DNA of 64,000 nucleotides, from the NCBI GenBank assembly GCA_026225945.1, contig JAMJFZ010004065.1, forward strand, positions 1 to 64,000, read 5' to 3'. How positions within the stretch are numbered: the first letter of the stretch is position 1; each line of letters begins with the position of its first letter. Source of the DNA: Cricetomys ansorgei. Its lineage: Eukaryota > Chordata > Mammalia > Rodentia > Nesomyidae. Shown piece by piece: positions 55,801 to 64,000 of this stretch. The notes beneath the pieces were generated by a model that made no database searches, had not been told where the DNA came from, and saw only the letters and a program-made list of their open reading frames with translations. The translations under genes were made by a program, and so were the position numbers.

Positions 55801-56470
55801 CAATGGGATATGATAAGTGGATCAGCCCTATGCCTGTGCATTTAACTCAAACCAAGGCTTCTTTCCTTCAGCTGAGGGTAACCGTTAGCTATTGGTTATA
55901 TCTGTCTCTATCCCCTCCCCACCTCCGATCCTGGACATTTTCTTTTGTTAGTTCCAAGCTGAATTGCTTAATTAGATAGCAAAAATGTTTTGTTTTGTTT
56001 CATCTTATTTGGCACCGTAATGTGCATATGGCTTACGAAGGTGCTTCTTCTTATAAGTTCGACTTACTCTATCGAACTAAAGTTTCCAAGTTATCTGTCC
56101 TAAAACCAGCAGTATATGAGCATTATTCTCCACCCTGATGTTAGCACGGGGTGTTGCCCTTTATTTGATGGTTGAAAGTGATGCCCTGTCATATGTGTTT
56201 TTATATCTCATGGCATTCAGTTTTATATCACTAGTTCACAGAGAGCAGGAAACTAGATAGAATGCATTTCCCTGAGTAGATGCAGCAATTTGGCCATAAA
56301 TTTTAAGGATTTGTTCTTTGACCTTGTACCATGTTTTCCTACATTCATATTTATGGGTCTGTTGCTGGGACCTGGGTTAAGGTTCAGAGTAGGAACATCA
56401 GGCTGTTGTATGATTAGTTTCCTTCTCGTTCACATTCATGAGCCAGTTCCCAAAAGGAATGAAGTAGATT
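55801..56470. other. Unassigned intron sequence
   Basis: Nothing recognised. Confidence 0.4.
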
Positions 56471-56472
56471 AC

Positions 56473-56720
56473 ATGGCAGACACAGTGGCATAGCGGTAGA
56501 ATGCTTGCCTTGCACTTGCGAGTACATGGGTTTGACGATCCCAGGTACTGCAAAAGAAAAACAAAATACCCTACCTTGGTGATACACACCTGTGATCTTG
56601 TCGGGGACAAAGGCAGAAGAGACCACAGATTTGTGACCACTCTTGGTGGGCTACGTAGGTCCCAAGCCTTCTCGGGTCCCAATAGTGGGATTCTGTCTCG
56701 TCTCTCCCTTCAAGGAGGAG
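56473..56720 (+). repeat. B4-type SINE (ID head plus B1-like body)
   Basis: The ID-like head 'gtggcatagcggtagaatgc', 'ttgccttgcacttgcgagta' is joined to a B1-like part ('gatacacacctgtgatcttg', 'caaaggcagaagagaccaca', 'gggattctgtctcgtctctc'). Confidence 0.65.
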
Positions 56721-56950
56721 AAGGCACATTTGTTAATATCATAGGAACACTTGGGTTTCTTCAAACACTTCTCATCAAGCCGTTTCATAGAATCGGAACT
56801 TAGAAGAGCATTTTTTTTTTCTTTTCATTTTCTCGGAAGCAGAAGTAGTTTTCTGTCAGTTAATACCATCTCTTTCTGCTAACAGAATGAATAAAAGAAA
56901 GCAGAGGAAAGGGATGGTGGGGGGTGTTATACATGAGAATGAGTATTTGC
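56721..56950. other. Unassigned intron sequence
   Basis: Nothing recognised. Confidence 0.4.
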
Positions 56951-56954
56951 TATG

Positions 56955-57165
56955 CTGTTGTATCCAGCGGAGACAGGCAGATCCCAGGGGCTTGCTGGCT
57001 AGTAGTCAGCCTAGCCAATTGGTGAGCTCCGGGTTCAGTAAGCAACCTTGTTTCCAAAAAAGAAGGTAGAGAGTGACTGAAGAAGTTACCCTTATGTAGA
57101 TACCGGGTTTCTACACATGCTCGTAAATGATCATATGGTACACAACACACGCCATCAAACACTTG
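56955..57165 (+). repeat. B3/B4-type SINE, 5'-truncated
   Basis: 'cggagacaggcagatcccag', 'cctagccaattggtgagctc', 'ggttcagtaagcaaccttgt', 'gtagagagtgactgaagaag' is the second half of the long composite SINE. Confidence 0.65.
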
Positions 57166-57171
57166 AGTATC

Positions 57172-57330
57172 TATCCAGCAGGCCCCTGAGATCTGTCTGT
57201 CTCTGCTCCCTTAGTGCTGGGGTTACAGGCATGTCCCCTCATACCCAGTTCTGTGGACCCAAACTCCTTCTGCTTGCGTAGCGAGCACTGTACTAACTGT
57301 GTTGTCTCCTTAAGCCTTTGCTTTTGAACT
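57172..57330 (-). repeat. B3/B4-type SINE fragment
   Basis: 'tccttagtgctggggttaca'-like centre ('cccttagtgctggggttaca', 'ggcatgtcccctcataccca', 'ctgcttgcgtagcgagcact'). It faces the preceding copy. Confidence 0.6.
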
Positions 57331-57918
57331 CTCATCAAAGAAACTGCTGAGAAGCCACATTCTGTTTCCATGTAATGCACTGGAAAACTTCCTGAGCACG
57401 CTGCCTCTTGCAGTTTTGTTTCCACTTGACCTTACCTGTGTAGTAGTACTTCAGAATCCTTAAGAATATTTACGTTCCCATGTGGCTCCAGTTATGTCTG
57501 ACTAGTTTTAGTCAGTAGCCTTTTGCTTCCTGCTAGTCTTCTTCCACCCCCTTTTAAGGATGTGATGAAGGCTCTGCATTCTCTTTTTACCAGATCCCAG
57601 GGTCAGACAGATTTTCAGAGCAGCAGGGTGAGTTTTCACAGAAGAGGGGAGGCTCCAGTTGCTGGACACCTCCAGGTACTGTCTTTGTTCTCTGCACTCA
57701 GGAGAGAGAGCAGCATTTTTTAAGTTGCGTCCTAGGATATTTGCTTCAAAGCAGTGAGGACTGCATTATCAGCTAGCAGAGGCTCTGTGTTCTTCGTGAC
57801 TAGAAGTGGTTGTCTCTCAGATAGGACTACCAGACCTCATGACTAGCCATGTTTTTGTTTATTTATTGTTGAGTTTTAGCAGTTGTTAAGTATGTTCAGT
57901 TTTATTTTTAGTTGATGT
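57331..57918. other. Unassigned intron sequence
   Basis: Nothing recognised. Confidence 0.4.
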
Positions 57919-57919
57919 T

Positions 57920-58296
57920 CTAGTTTTCTTTCTGTTGCTGTGATAAACACCATGAACAAAATCAATATGGATGGGAAAGGGTTTATTTTAGCTTATAGTT
58001 TACAGTATGCCATGAACAGAAGTCAGGGCAGGAAGTAAGGGTGGGCGCCTGGAGCTGAAGCAGGGACCACGGAGAATGCTGCTTATGTAGCTTACTCAGT
58101 TTGCTTTCTATGTAACTCAGGACCACTTGCTCAGACAAGGCTCCAGCACCTCTAATTATGAGCTGGGCTCTCCCACATCTATTGTTAATCAAGAAAATGC
58201 CCCCACAGCTTGCCTATAGGTCAGTCTTATGGGAGCATTTTTTTCCCTCCTTCTCAGATAATCCTGTCTTGTATTAAGTTGACAAAAACCACCACA
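57920..58296 (-). mobile_element. LTR-type rodent repeat
   Basis: 'tttctgttgctgtgataaac', 'accatgaacaaaatcaatat', 'gaaagggtttattttagctt', 'gtcagggcaggaagtaaggg', 'tcaagaaaatgcccccacag', 'ttgtattaagttgacaaaaa'. Same family as 4449, and the best-preserved antisense copy. Confidence 0.75.
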
Positions 58297-58317
58297 GCTG
58301 ATTATTGTCTGATGCTA

Positions 58318-58438
58318 ATATGTGTGATAACACATGCCTGCGATTACAGCATTCTGTGGGCTGAGGTAGAAAATTAATGAGTTCAAGACTAGCCTCAGCT
58401 ACATAGTAAAACTGTCTAACCTTTAAGAAAAAAAAATA
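58318..58438 (+). repeat. B1-like SINE, diverged
   Basis: 'acacatgcctgcgattacag', 'gagttcaagactagcctcag', then 'ctacatagtaaaactgtcta' and an A tail. Confidence 0.75.
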
Positions 58439-58445
58439 AGTTATA

Positions 58446-58645
58446 GGCCTGGAGAGATGGCTTGGCAGTTAAGAGTAGGATTTGGGTTTGATTTCCAGCA
58501 CCCACATGGCTGCTAATAACTGACTGTAACTCCAGTTCACCTTTCTGGCCTACATGGGCACTGCATGCACATGGTGCACAGAAATACACGTGGGCAAAAC
58601 ACCCACACAAATAAAATTTAAAAAATCTCAAAAAGTTATCCTGAA
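58446..58645 (+). repeat. B2/B3-type SINE
   Basis: 'ggcctggagagatggcttgg', 'tttgatttccagcacccaca', 'tgactgtaactccagttcac', 'gcaaaacacccacacaaata'. Confidence 0.92.
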
Positions 58646-59895
58646 AAAAAATTATTTGCATTATTATAATTGTCTCCAAAGTGAGCTGTTCATGGGAATG
58701 TTGACTCTGAAAATTTAAATGTTTTTATGAATTTCTGTCCATGTGATGGAAACTGCTTTTTAAGATGTCAGAAAAATTATATGAACACTTTTATCTCCTA
58801 ATGTTTGACTTTGGTGATATAAACTATTTCTTATTCAAACTTTTAAGAAATTTTATCAGAAGTACTCTGATCATGTATAGTTTATTCAGTAAAATTTGTT
58901 GTATACAAGATTAGTGAACCTTTGATAATCTGAGAAAGGCAATGTAACTGGTTTTGTGTATTGTATACTACCGCTTAGACCCAGGCTACTTAATCCTAGT
59001 GGCAAAATTCATAGAAAGGCCACTTGATTCTTTGCTCCTAATTACTTCACAGTCCTTGCGGGGAGGAACCTGCCACTTCACAGGGCCTCTGAGGGTGAAG
59101 TCCCTTAGCCTCTCCGGGGTTGCTGGGCCTGAGGACAGCAGCTAGAGAGTCAGCAACTATTGAGAACTGCGGGCTCCAGACTCCAGCGCACGCTATACTT
59201 GGCTTGGAAGTATAGTGGTTAGTCTCATGGCTTCAGTTCACATGTGTTCCCAAATAGACAAGAGGTGAAATTAAGCCATTACTCAGAAAGGAGGCCATTT
59301 ATGGGGTGATTGACACATTAATTAGCTCAGCTTCTTTAGATTTGTTTAGTCACCTTAGAAAGCAGCATTTTTGAGGGTGACATGGTAGAGGGAACAAAGA
59401 ATTTCATAAGTGAGATCCTGATGTTAAACATGTAAGGAAGCAGAATGCCAAAGAAACATTTTTTTAATTTAAAATTTGTTTAGGAATAACTCTACAGGAA
59501 TTTTAATTTCCAGAGAAAGTAGAAGGCTGAGGAGTGAGCAAACACTGTGGGCAGTTGGGCTGTAACCTGGAGCTGTGCAGAGCACCGTCCATGACTACTG
59601 TAACACAGATTGAGCCATCACTTTCTGGGCCACCATGCCTGTGGATTTTAGACTCACAGTGGTCTAATTTCAGTCTCCAGGCTTTTATTCATCTTACTTC
59701 AGAATTTTGAGTTTCTTGATCTACTATTTTAGCCTTGTCGGACTTCCTTCTGCCTGTCTGAAAGCTGTGCCAGCATTGCTGTAATGCATCGTTTATCTGA
59801 TTGGCACCAATCGTATTTCAAGAAGAACAAAGAAATATTGGGTTCTGAAAAAAGTCACCTTTAGTCTTAGCAAATGACTTTTGAAAACAAGGTTA
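58646..59895. other. Mostly unassigned; possible MIR near 59070-59250
   Basis: 'gaagtcccttagcctctccg' and 'gtatagtggttagtctcatg' recall MIR words but not in a continuous match. No coding signal. Confidence 0.3.
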
Positions 59896-59897
59896 AT

Positions 59898-60052
59898 TTT
59901 TATTTATATGTATATATGTGCTCCCAGAGGCCAAAAGAAGACACTGGGTTCCACAGAGCTGGAGTTATGGGCGCTAGGCTCTAGGAACTAAACTCACATC
60001 CTCTGCAAGAGCAGAGTGCTTTGCCCACTGAGCAGTTGTTCCAGCCTCTTAA
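59898..60052 (-). repeat. B2/B3-type SINE
   Basis: 'gaggccaaaagaagacactg', 'cagagctggagttatgggcg', 'aactcacatcctctgcaaga', 'cccactgagcagttgttcca'. Confidence 0.85.
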
Positions 60053-60169
60053 AACTGTGTAGTAGGAACAATAATTTGATTGTTTCTTTCATGATGTTTT
60101 CAGTTACTTTTTTTTCCTTTGCAGTTTTTTTTCCTTTATTCCTTCTCTGTGTATACTTTCATTAGTGGT

Positions 60170-60285
60170 TCTGTGTAAGGATTTTTTTTTAAAGGCTCTC
60201 TCTAGCCTAGATGGTCTTGAATTCACAAGCCTTTTAAGCCTCTGAAATTCTGGTCTTATAGATGTGAGCCACCTCGCCCAACAGG
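60170..60285 (-). repeat. B1-like SINE, diverged
   Basis: 'ggctctctctagcctagatg', 'gtcttgaattcacaagcctt', 'tcttatagatgtgagccacc'. Old and shortened. Confidence 0.6.
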
Positions 60286-60289
60286 AAAC

Positions 60290-61973
60290 TCTTTTGGGTA
60301 GATGAACTAGAGGTTTTTTTTCTTTGCCTCCATAAGCACATAAATTCACATAAATTCAAGAGGTTATATCAAGAGGCTGGCCAAATACCATTTGAATATC
60401 CCAAGCCACTTTCTCTTTTCAAAGAGACACCCATTGAACAAGAATATGTTGAATTTGACTGAATAGTCTAAACAAAAGAGGTAGGCAGAAGTGGTTTGAT
60501 ATCTAGTCATTTGAAAGAGAAAACATACTTAGAAGAAGTATACATTTAGAAGTTCTAAATATATAAAATATAGCACGTAACACAGTGGAAAGGATTCCCA
60601 AGCAGCTGCTTTAGTTGGCTTAACAGAATGAGCTTTGAGTTGAGTACTGCAGTGAACAGAATTGGGGAAGAGTATTGCACGTTAGTATTTACTGATAAAT
60701 ATGAGCCGACTGCAGTGGAGGTGACATTTTAATGTACTCCTTCATTTCTGCAGAGGTTTTCATATCAGCTATAGTAATGCTGCCTGTAACCATTATAGTT
60801 AATGGTTCGGAATTTTTGTAATGCCTTTGGGATTCTATTTAAATCGTTTTCATAATTGTTGTCATTTTATTCAAGCCTTTTTGATAAAGGTGGATTTACA
60901 ACTAGGGCATTATACGTATTCCAAGAAAGCATCAGTTTTGTGCTTTACAGAAATTTGTTCTGCTTCAAATTATGAATTTGTTCCTTGTTTCTATTGGTGC
61001 CATAGCACACTATGGTAGCTGATAGCTTGTGGGAAAAAAATCAATTATATTTTTATAACATACTTATCTGCTGATATTGGAATAAAGTATGAAAGGTTTT
61101 GTTTGTTTTTCACATTATTTGCAAATCTATAATCATTTTTGAAATATTTATTCGTGTGCATTATGTTTGATGACTATATTTCTACTTTCTTTTCAGATCT
61201 CTGTTAGTCTTTAAATTGAAAGTATCCTCTCTGCACTGGAGGTAAAATGTCTTTGCACAGTACATCTTTTTCATGGGTAGATTTTTCATGAGTAGAATAT
61301 TAAATATTTCCTAAAAACGACCACTTCTACAGTTTTCTTAGGAGTTTATGAAACGTATTTGAAATAAGTGATATTTTATTTGATCTTTTAAAATTGGGTC
61401 AACACATTGATGGAGCATTTACTCCACATGGCACAGTTTGTATTGTTCTAGAGCTTTGTTAGTTAACCAAAATTATATACTTTTTGTAAATATGAAACAA
61501 AAAACTGACAAGTTAAAGAAGACAGGGATGGATGATGTAGGTTGTGTGTGTGGGGGTGGTCCGTGTCCATGTGCTGTTCTTAAGTATGATTATGGAAGGA
61601 TTTATAGATGGTAGAAAGCTTTCAGTTACAAAGTGAGAGCTTTAGTTGTTTTTAAAATGCAGATATATTAATTGTATAGCTCTTACTCATCTGCCATGTC
61701 TAGTTCATAATAAATAATACAGTAGGAAAATATCTAAACTCGAGGGACATGGAAAAATATTCCATATTTATTCATTATGTTCTAATGATTCACTGTGTTA
61801 CGTGACTGAGGTAAAACCAGGAAGTGAATCATACCTTTAGTCTAATAGGCCTAGCACCAAATATCTACCTGATCATTTTTTAGCTACTAAATAATATTTA
61901 TCAGGTAAATGAAATGTAACAGTATTGTAAGAAAAAAGTGTTCTAATTAATTTTGAAATGTGTTAGCATAAAT

Positions 61974-61976
<3 letters not shown>
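60290..61976. other. Unassigned AT-rich intron sequence
   Basis: About 1.7 kb with no repeat I recognise. A pyrimidine-AG acceptor-like site ends near 61197, but the sequence after it has stops in each frame and no RNF217 homology. Confidence 0.4.

Positions 61977-62007
<31 letters not shown>
61977..62007. repeat. (AC)n microsatellite
   Basis: About 15 uninterrupted AC units. Confidence 0.97.
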
Positions 62008-62008
<1 letters not shown>

Positions 62009-62179
62009 CACATTGTCTTCTTGGCTACATGTGCAAACTTTACTGTCAGTTTGTCATTGTTTGTAAAAGCATTTATCTCAGGTAAGACTTTCACTTTTCT
62101 CTTGTTGTCTAATCTCAAGGCTACTGTGAACATAGTTGCAGAGGGCACTGCTTTCCTGGACACAGCCCCAGGTAGCACC

Positions 62180-62209
<30 letters not shown>
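62180..62209. repeat. (TG)n microsatellite
   Basis: About 15 TG units, complementary to the AC run 172 bp upstream. Confidence 0.97.
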
Positions 62210-62211
<2 letters not shown>

Positions 62212-64000
62212 CATGGAACTGGCACAGTGGCTGGTCCTAACTAAAACAAGTGATCCAGAATTGACAGAAAAGTTTTCTCTACCTTTATCAAAGTTCCACT
62301 GTAGAAGAGGCAGGGAGAGATTTTGAGTAATGAGGATAGCAGGGACTAAAGTTCTCAGATGGTGTTGCTTTCCATACTGTGCTCTGAATGCCCTACATAC
62401 GCACTAGATACTTGGAGCAGCTCAGTATGGTACCTATAGGTGAGGAAATTAAGGTACAAAAGGGAAAGTCAGATGGTAATTGATGTAAGCTGCTGCTTCC
62501 TAATTATTTCATATTTTGATTAATCTTTTGGTATAGCCTTCAGTCAAGCAGTATGTATTTCTTTCTGATTCAGGAAATGGACTATGAATCCATTTCTGTG
62601 CTGGTTAAATCTAACAGGACAAAATAATCAGCCTTGGTAGATAACCAAATCTTCTAGCCAGTTACAGTCAGAAACTGTTTAACATCAAACACCAAAACCA
62701 CACCTCTATTACCAAACACCTCGTTCCTCCAGTGACCCACTCATGTAACCAGGGTACATTTTCTGAAGAATCCATTTTTGTAATAAAAGAAATTAGTCTT
62801 TAAATTGAAAATGAATGTCATTTCACACCAACGTCATCTGTATGCTCCATTATAGTTACTGTTGGGACTCAGTCATGTACTTGATTGATCTGAGCAAATG
62901 CAAAGCTACGTCTTCCGTTCAGAGATACTCAGATTCTCTCTGTCTGTCGCTGTCTCTTTCTCTCTTCTCTTCCTGACTCTCATTCTCTGTTGTTCTTGCT
63001 CTCTCTCTCTCTCTCTCAGACACAGACACAGCCTCGATTTATGGAATATTCTGTATTATTTTTTAAAAATTATATAACATTTAGGAACAGCCTCCAATTC
63101 CCAATAAGAAAATGAACATTACAATTTTCTGTAAAGTGGAATATAATGCAGCATCCTGATAGTAAATATTATATGAAGAATCGTATGATTTTCTTAGAAT
63201 TTCATTTTTCTTTCCCATTGATTTCACATAGTTTTCTCAGCTGGACAGACACAGCTAATAGGCTGCGAGGTGCTAATGACTGCATTACGGCAATGGTATA
63301 TTGATGTTTATACATTGTGTTGTGTTTTCCATTTGCCTTCAGCACTAGAAACTCTTCAATTCAGTTGGGGATTAAGTTGCCCTGAACAAGGATTTGTAAT
63401 TGAGGTCCTAACTCTTCCATGAACCTGCCGGTATTTGGTTACTTCTGTTTCACAGCCTTTCCTCTCCTATTATAAACTGTTCTAAGGTTCTTTTGTGCAA
63501 GTATAGCTTAGATATAGAATAGAAATAAAGTACCACGTGAATGCCCAAAATAGTAAAGATAATGTGCCTTAGCCGACAAAAAGTACTTTTTGGTACTGTT
63601 ACTATGAGTCGACATGCTTACCATTGGTACTAGGGTTGTGTGTTATATATACCTTTAAGCCAAGGGAATGTAATCCTATGTTTAAAATAGAGACTGAATC
63701 CAATCTTTATTTGTGCATGTTCAAATATTGCTGAGTTTCTACTGTGAAGTTACTGAATTGCAACTGTTTTAGTGTGGGCAACAATCCCTTTAATCCTTCT
63801 ATTCATATTGTGTTTAGTGGTTGTTTTGGCACAAGCACTGTATTATAATGTATTAACACACTCAATATTGACAAAAAATGAGATAGAACATATATAGTTA
63901 CAAAGCGGTGAGGTAGGAAAGCAGCTGATCACTTTATAAAAGAGGGTACCGCATTTCTTACTCAATTTACAGAAGAGGTTACTGTATGTTTCATGAATCA
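62210..64000. other. Unassigned intron sequence with (CT)n
   Basis: A pyrimidine-rich stretch at 62936-63020 ends in (CT)n at 62998-63018. A decayed MIR trace is possible at 62430-62480. The rest is unassigned, and no RNF217 exon 2 is found before the window ends. Confidence 0.4.

Larger units (their letters stand above)
18172..64000 (+). other. RNF217: RNF217 intron 1 (5' part, at least 45.8 kb)
   Basis: Nothing downstream of the donor encodes the next expected RBR segment (the RING1 continuation containing a Cys-Pro pair and the IBR cysteines). No open frame with that signature was found to the end of the window. The interval is therefore read as first-intron sequence. Most of it is repeats, listed separately. 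Long first introns that hold enhancers are common, but none is proven here. Confidence 0.75.

Noticed and set aside
61170..61230. Pyrimidine-AG site considered as the RNF217 exon 2 acceptor
   Set aside because: The following sequence has early stops and does not encode the RING1/IBR continuation expected after residue 268.
1..64000. tRNA genes, CRISPR arrays, phage or bacterial operons
   Set aside because: tRNA-like A/B boxes occur only inside SINEs; no direct-repeat/spacer arrays or prokaryotic gene organisation are present.

Overview
The window is nuclear DNA from a rodent. The repeats point to this: many B1 (7SL-derived) and B2/B3/B4/ID (tRNA-derived) SINEs, MaLR-type LTRs, URR1 elements, old L1, L2, MIR and Tigger fragments, and long CA, GA and AT microsatellites. 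Several B1 copies carry a GTTGTAAC variant where I expect GTGTAGCC in mouse and rat copies, and I see no fresh-looking mouse-type B2 or rat-type ID copies. I therefore favour a muroid other than Mus or Rattus, but cannot name the species. No bacterial, plasmid, phage or CRISPR features are present.

Only one protein-coding gene can be supported: RNF217, an RBR-type E3 ubiquitin ligase, on the + strand. Its first coding exon (17368-18171, 268 codons) lies in a CpG island of about 1.5 kb (16650-18175) that must hold the promoter and 5' UTR. The exon encodes a low-complexity Pro/Ser/Gly/Ala-rich N-terminal region, a conserved segment, and the first cysteines of RING1. It ends in phase 0 at a GT donor. 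The rest of RING1, the IBR, the RING2 and the C-terminal membrane segment must lie on exons beyond position 64000, so everything from 18172 to the end reads as at least 45.8 kb of intron 1. Upstream, 1-16650 looks intergenic.

Layout: 1-16.6 kb is AT-rich intergenic DNA with SINEs, three LTR-type copies, one URR1, old L1 pieces and several microsatellites. The CpG island and exon 1 occupy 16.65-18.17 kb. Intron 1 from 18.2 to 34 kb holds a long degraded L2 (24.5-25.6 kb), a URR1 nested in an older repeat (29.3-29.9 kb), and a small minisatellite next to a perfect 15-bp palindrome (30.5-30.7 kb). At 34.4-39.8 kb there is a cluster of nested elements: an LTR-type repeat splits an L1, another splits a Tigger DNA transposon, and MaLR fragments lie in opposed orientations. 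From 40 to 64 kb the intron alternates SINEs, an L2, LTR copies and microsatellites with unassigned sequence.

I found no new gene system. The points most worth a second look concern translation and splicing of RNF217 exon 1 (upstream ATGs in all three frames, a donor lacking G at +5 with an open readthrough frame), a 22-nt alternating purine/pyrimidine tract in the promoter, the palindrome next to the minisatellite, and the dated nesting of transposons. All repeat assignments were made by eye, so their boundaries are approximate.
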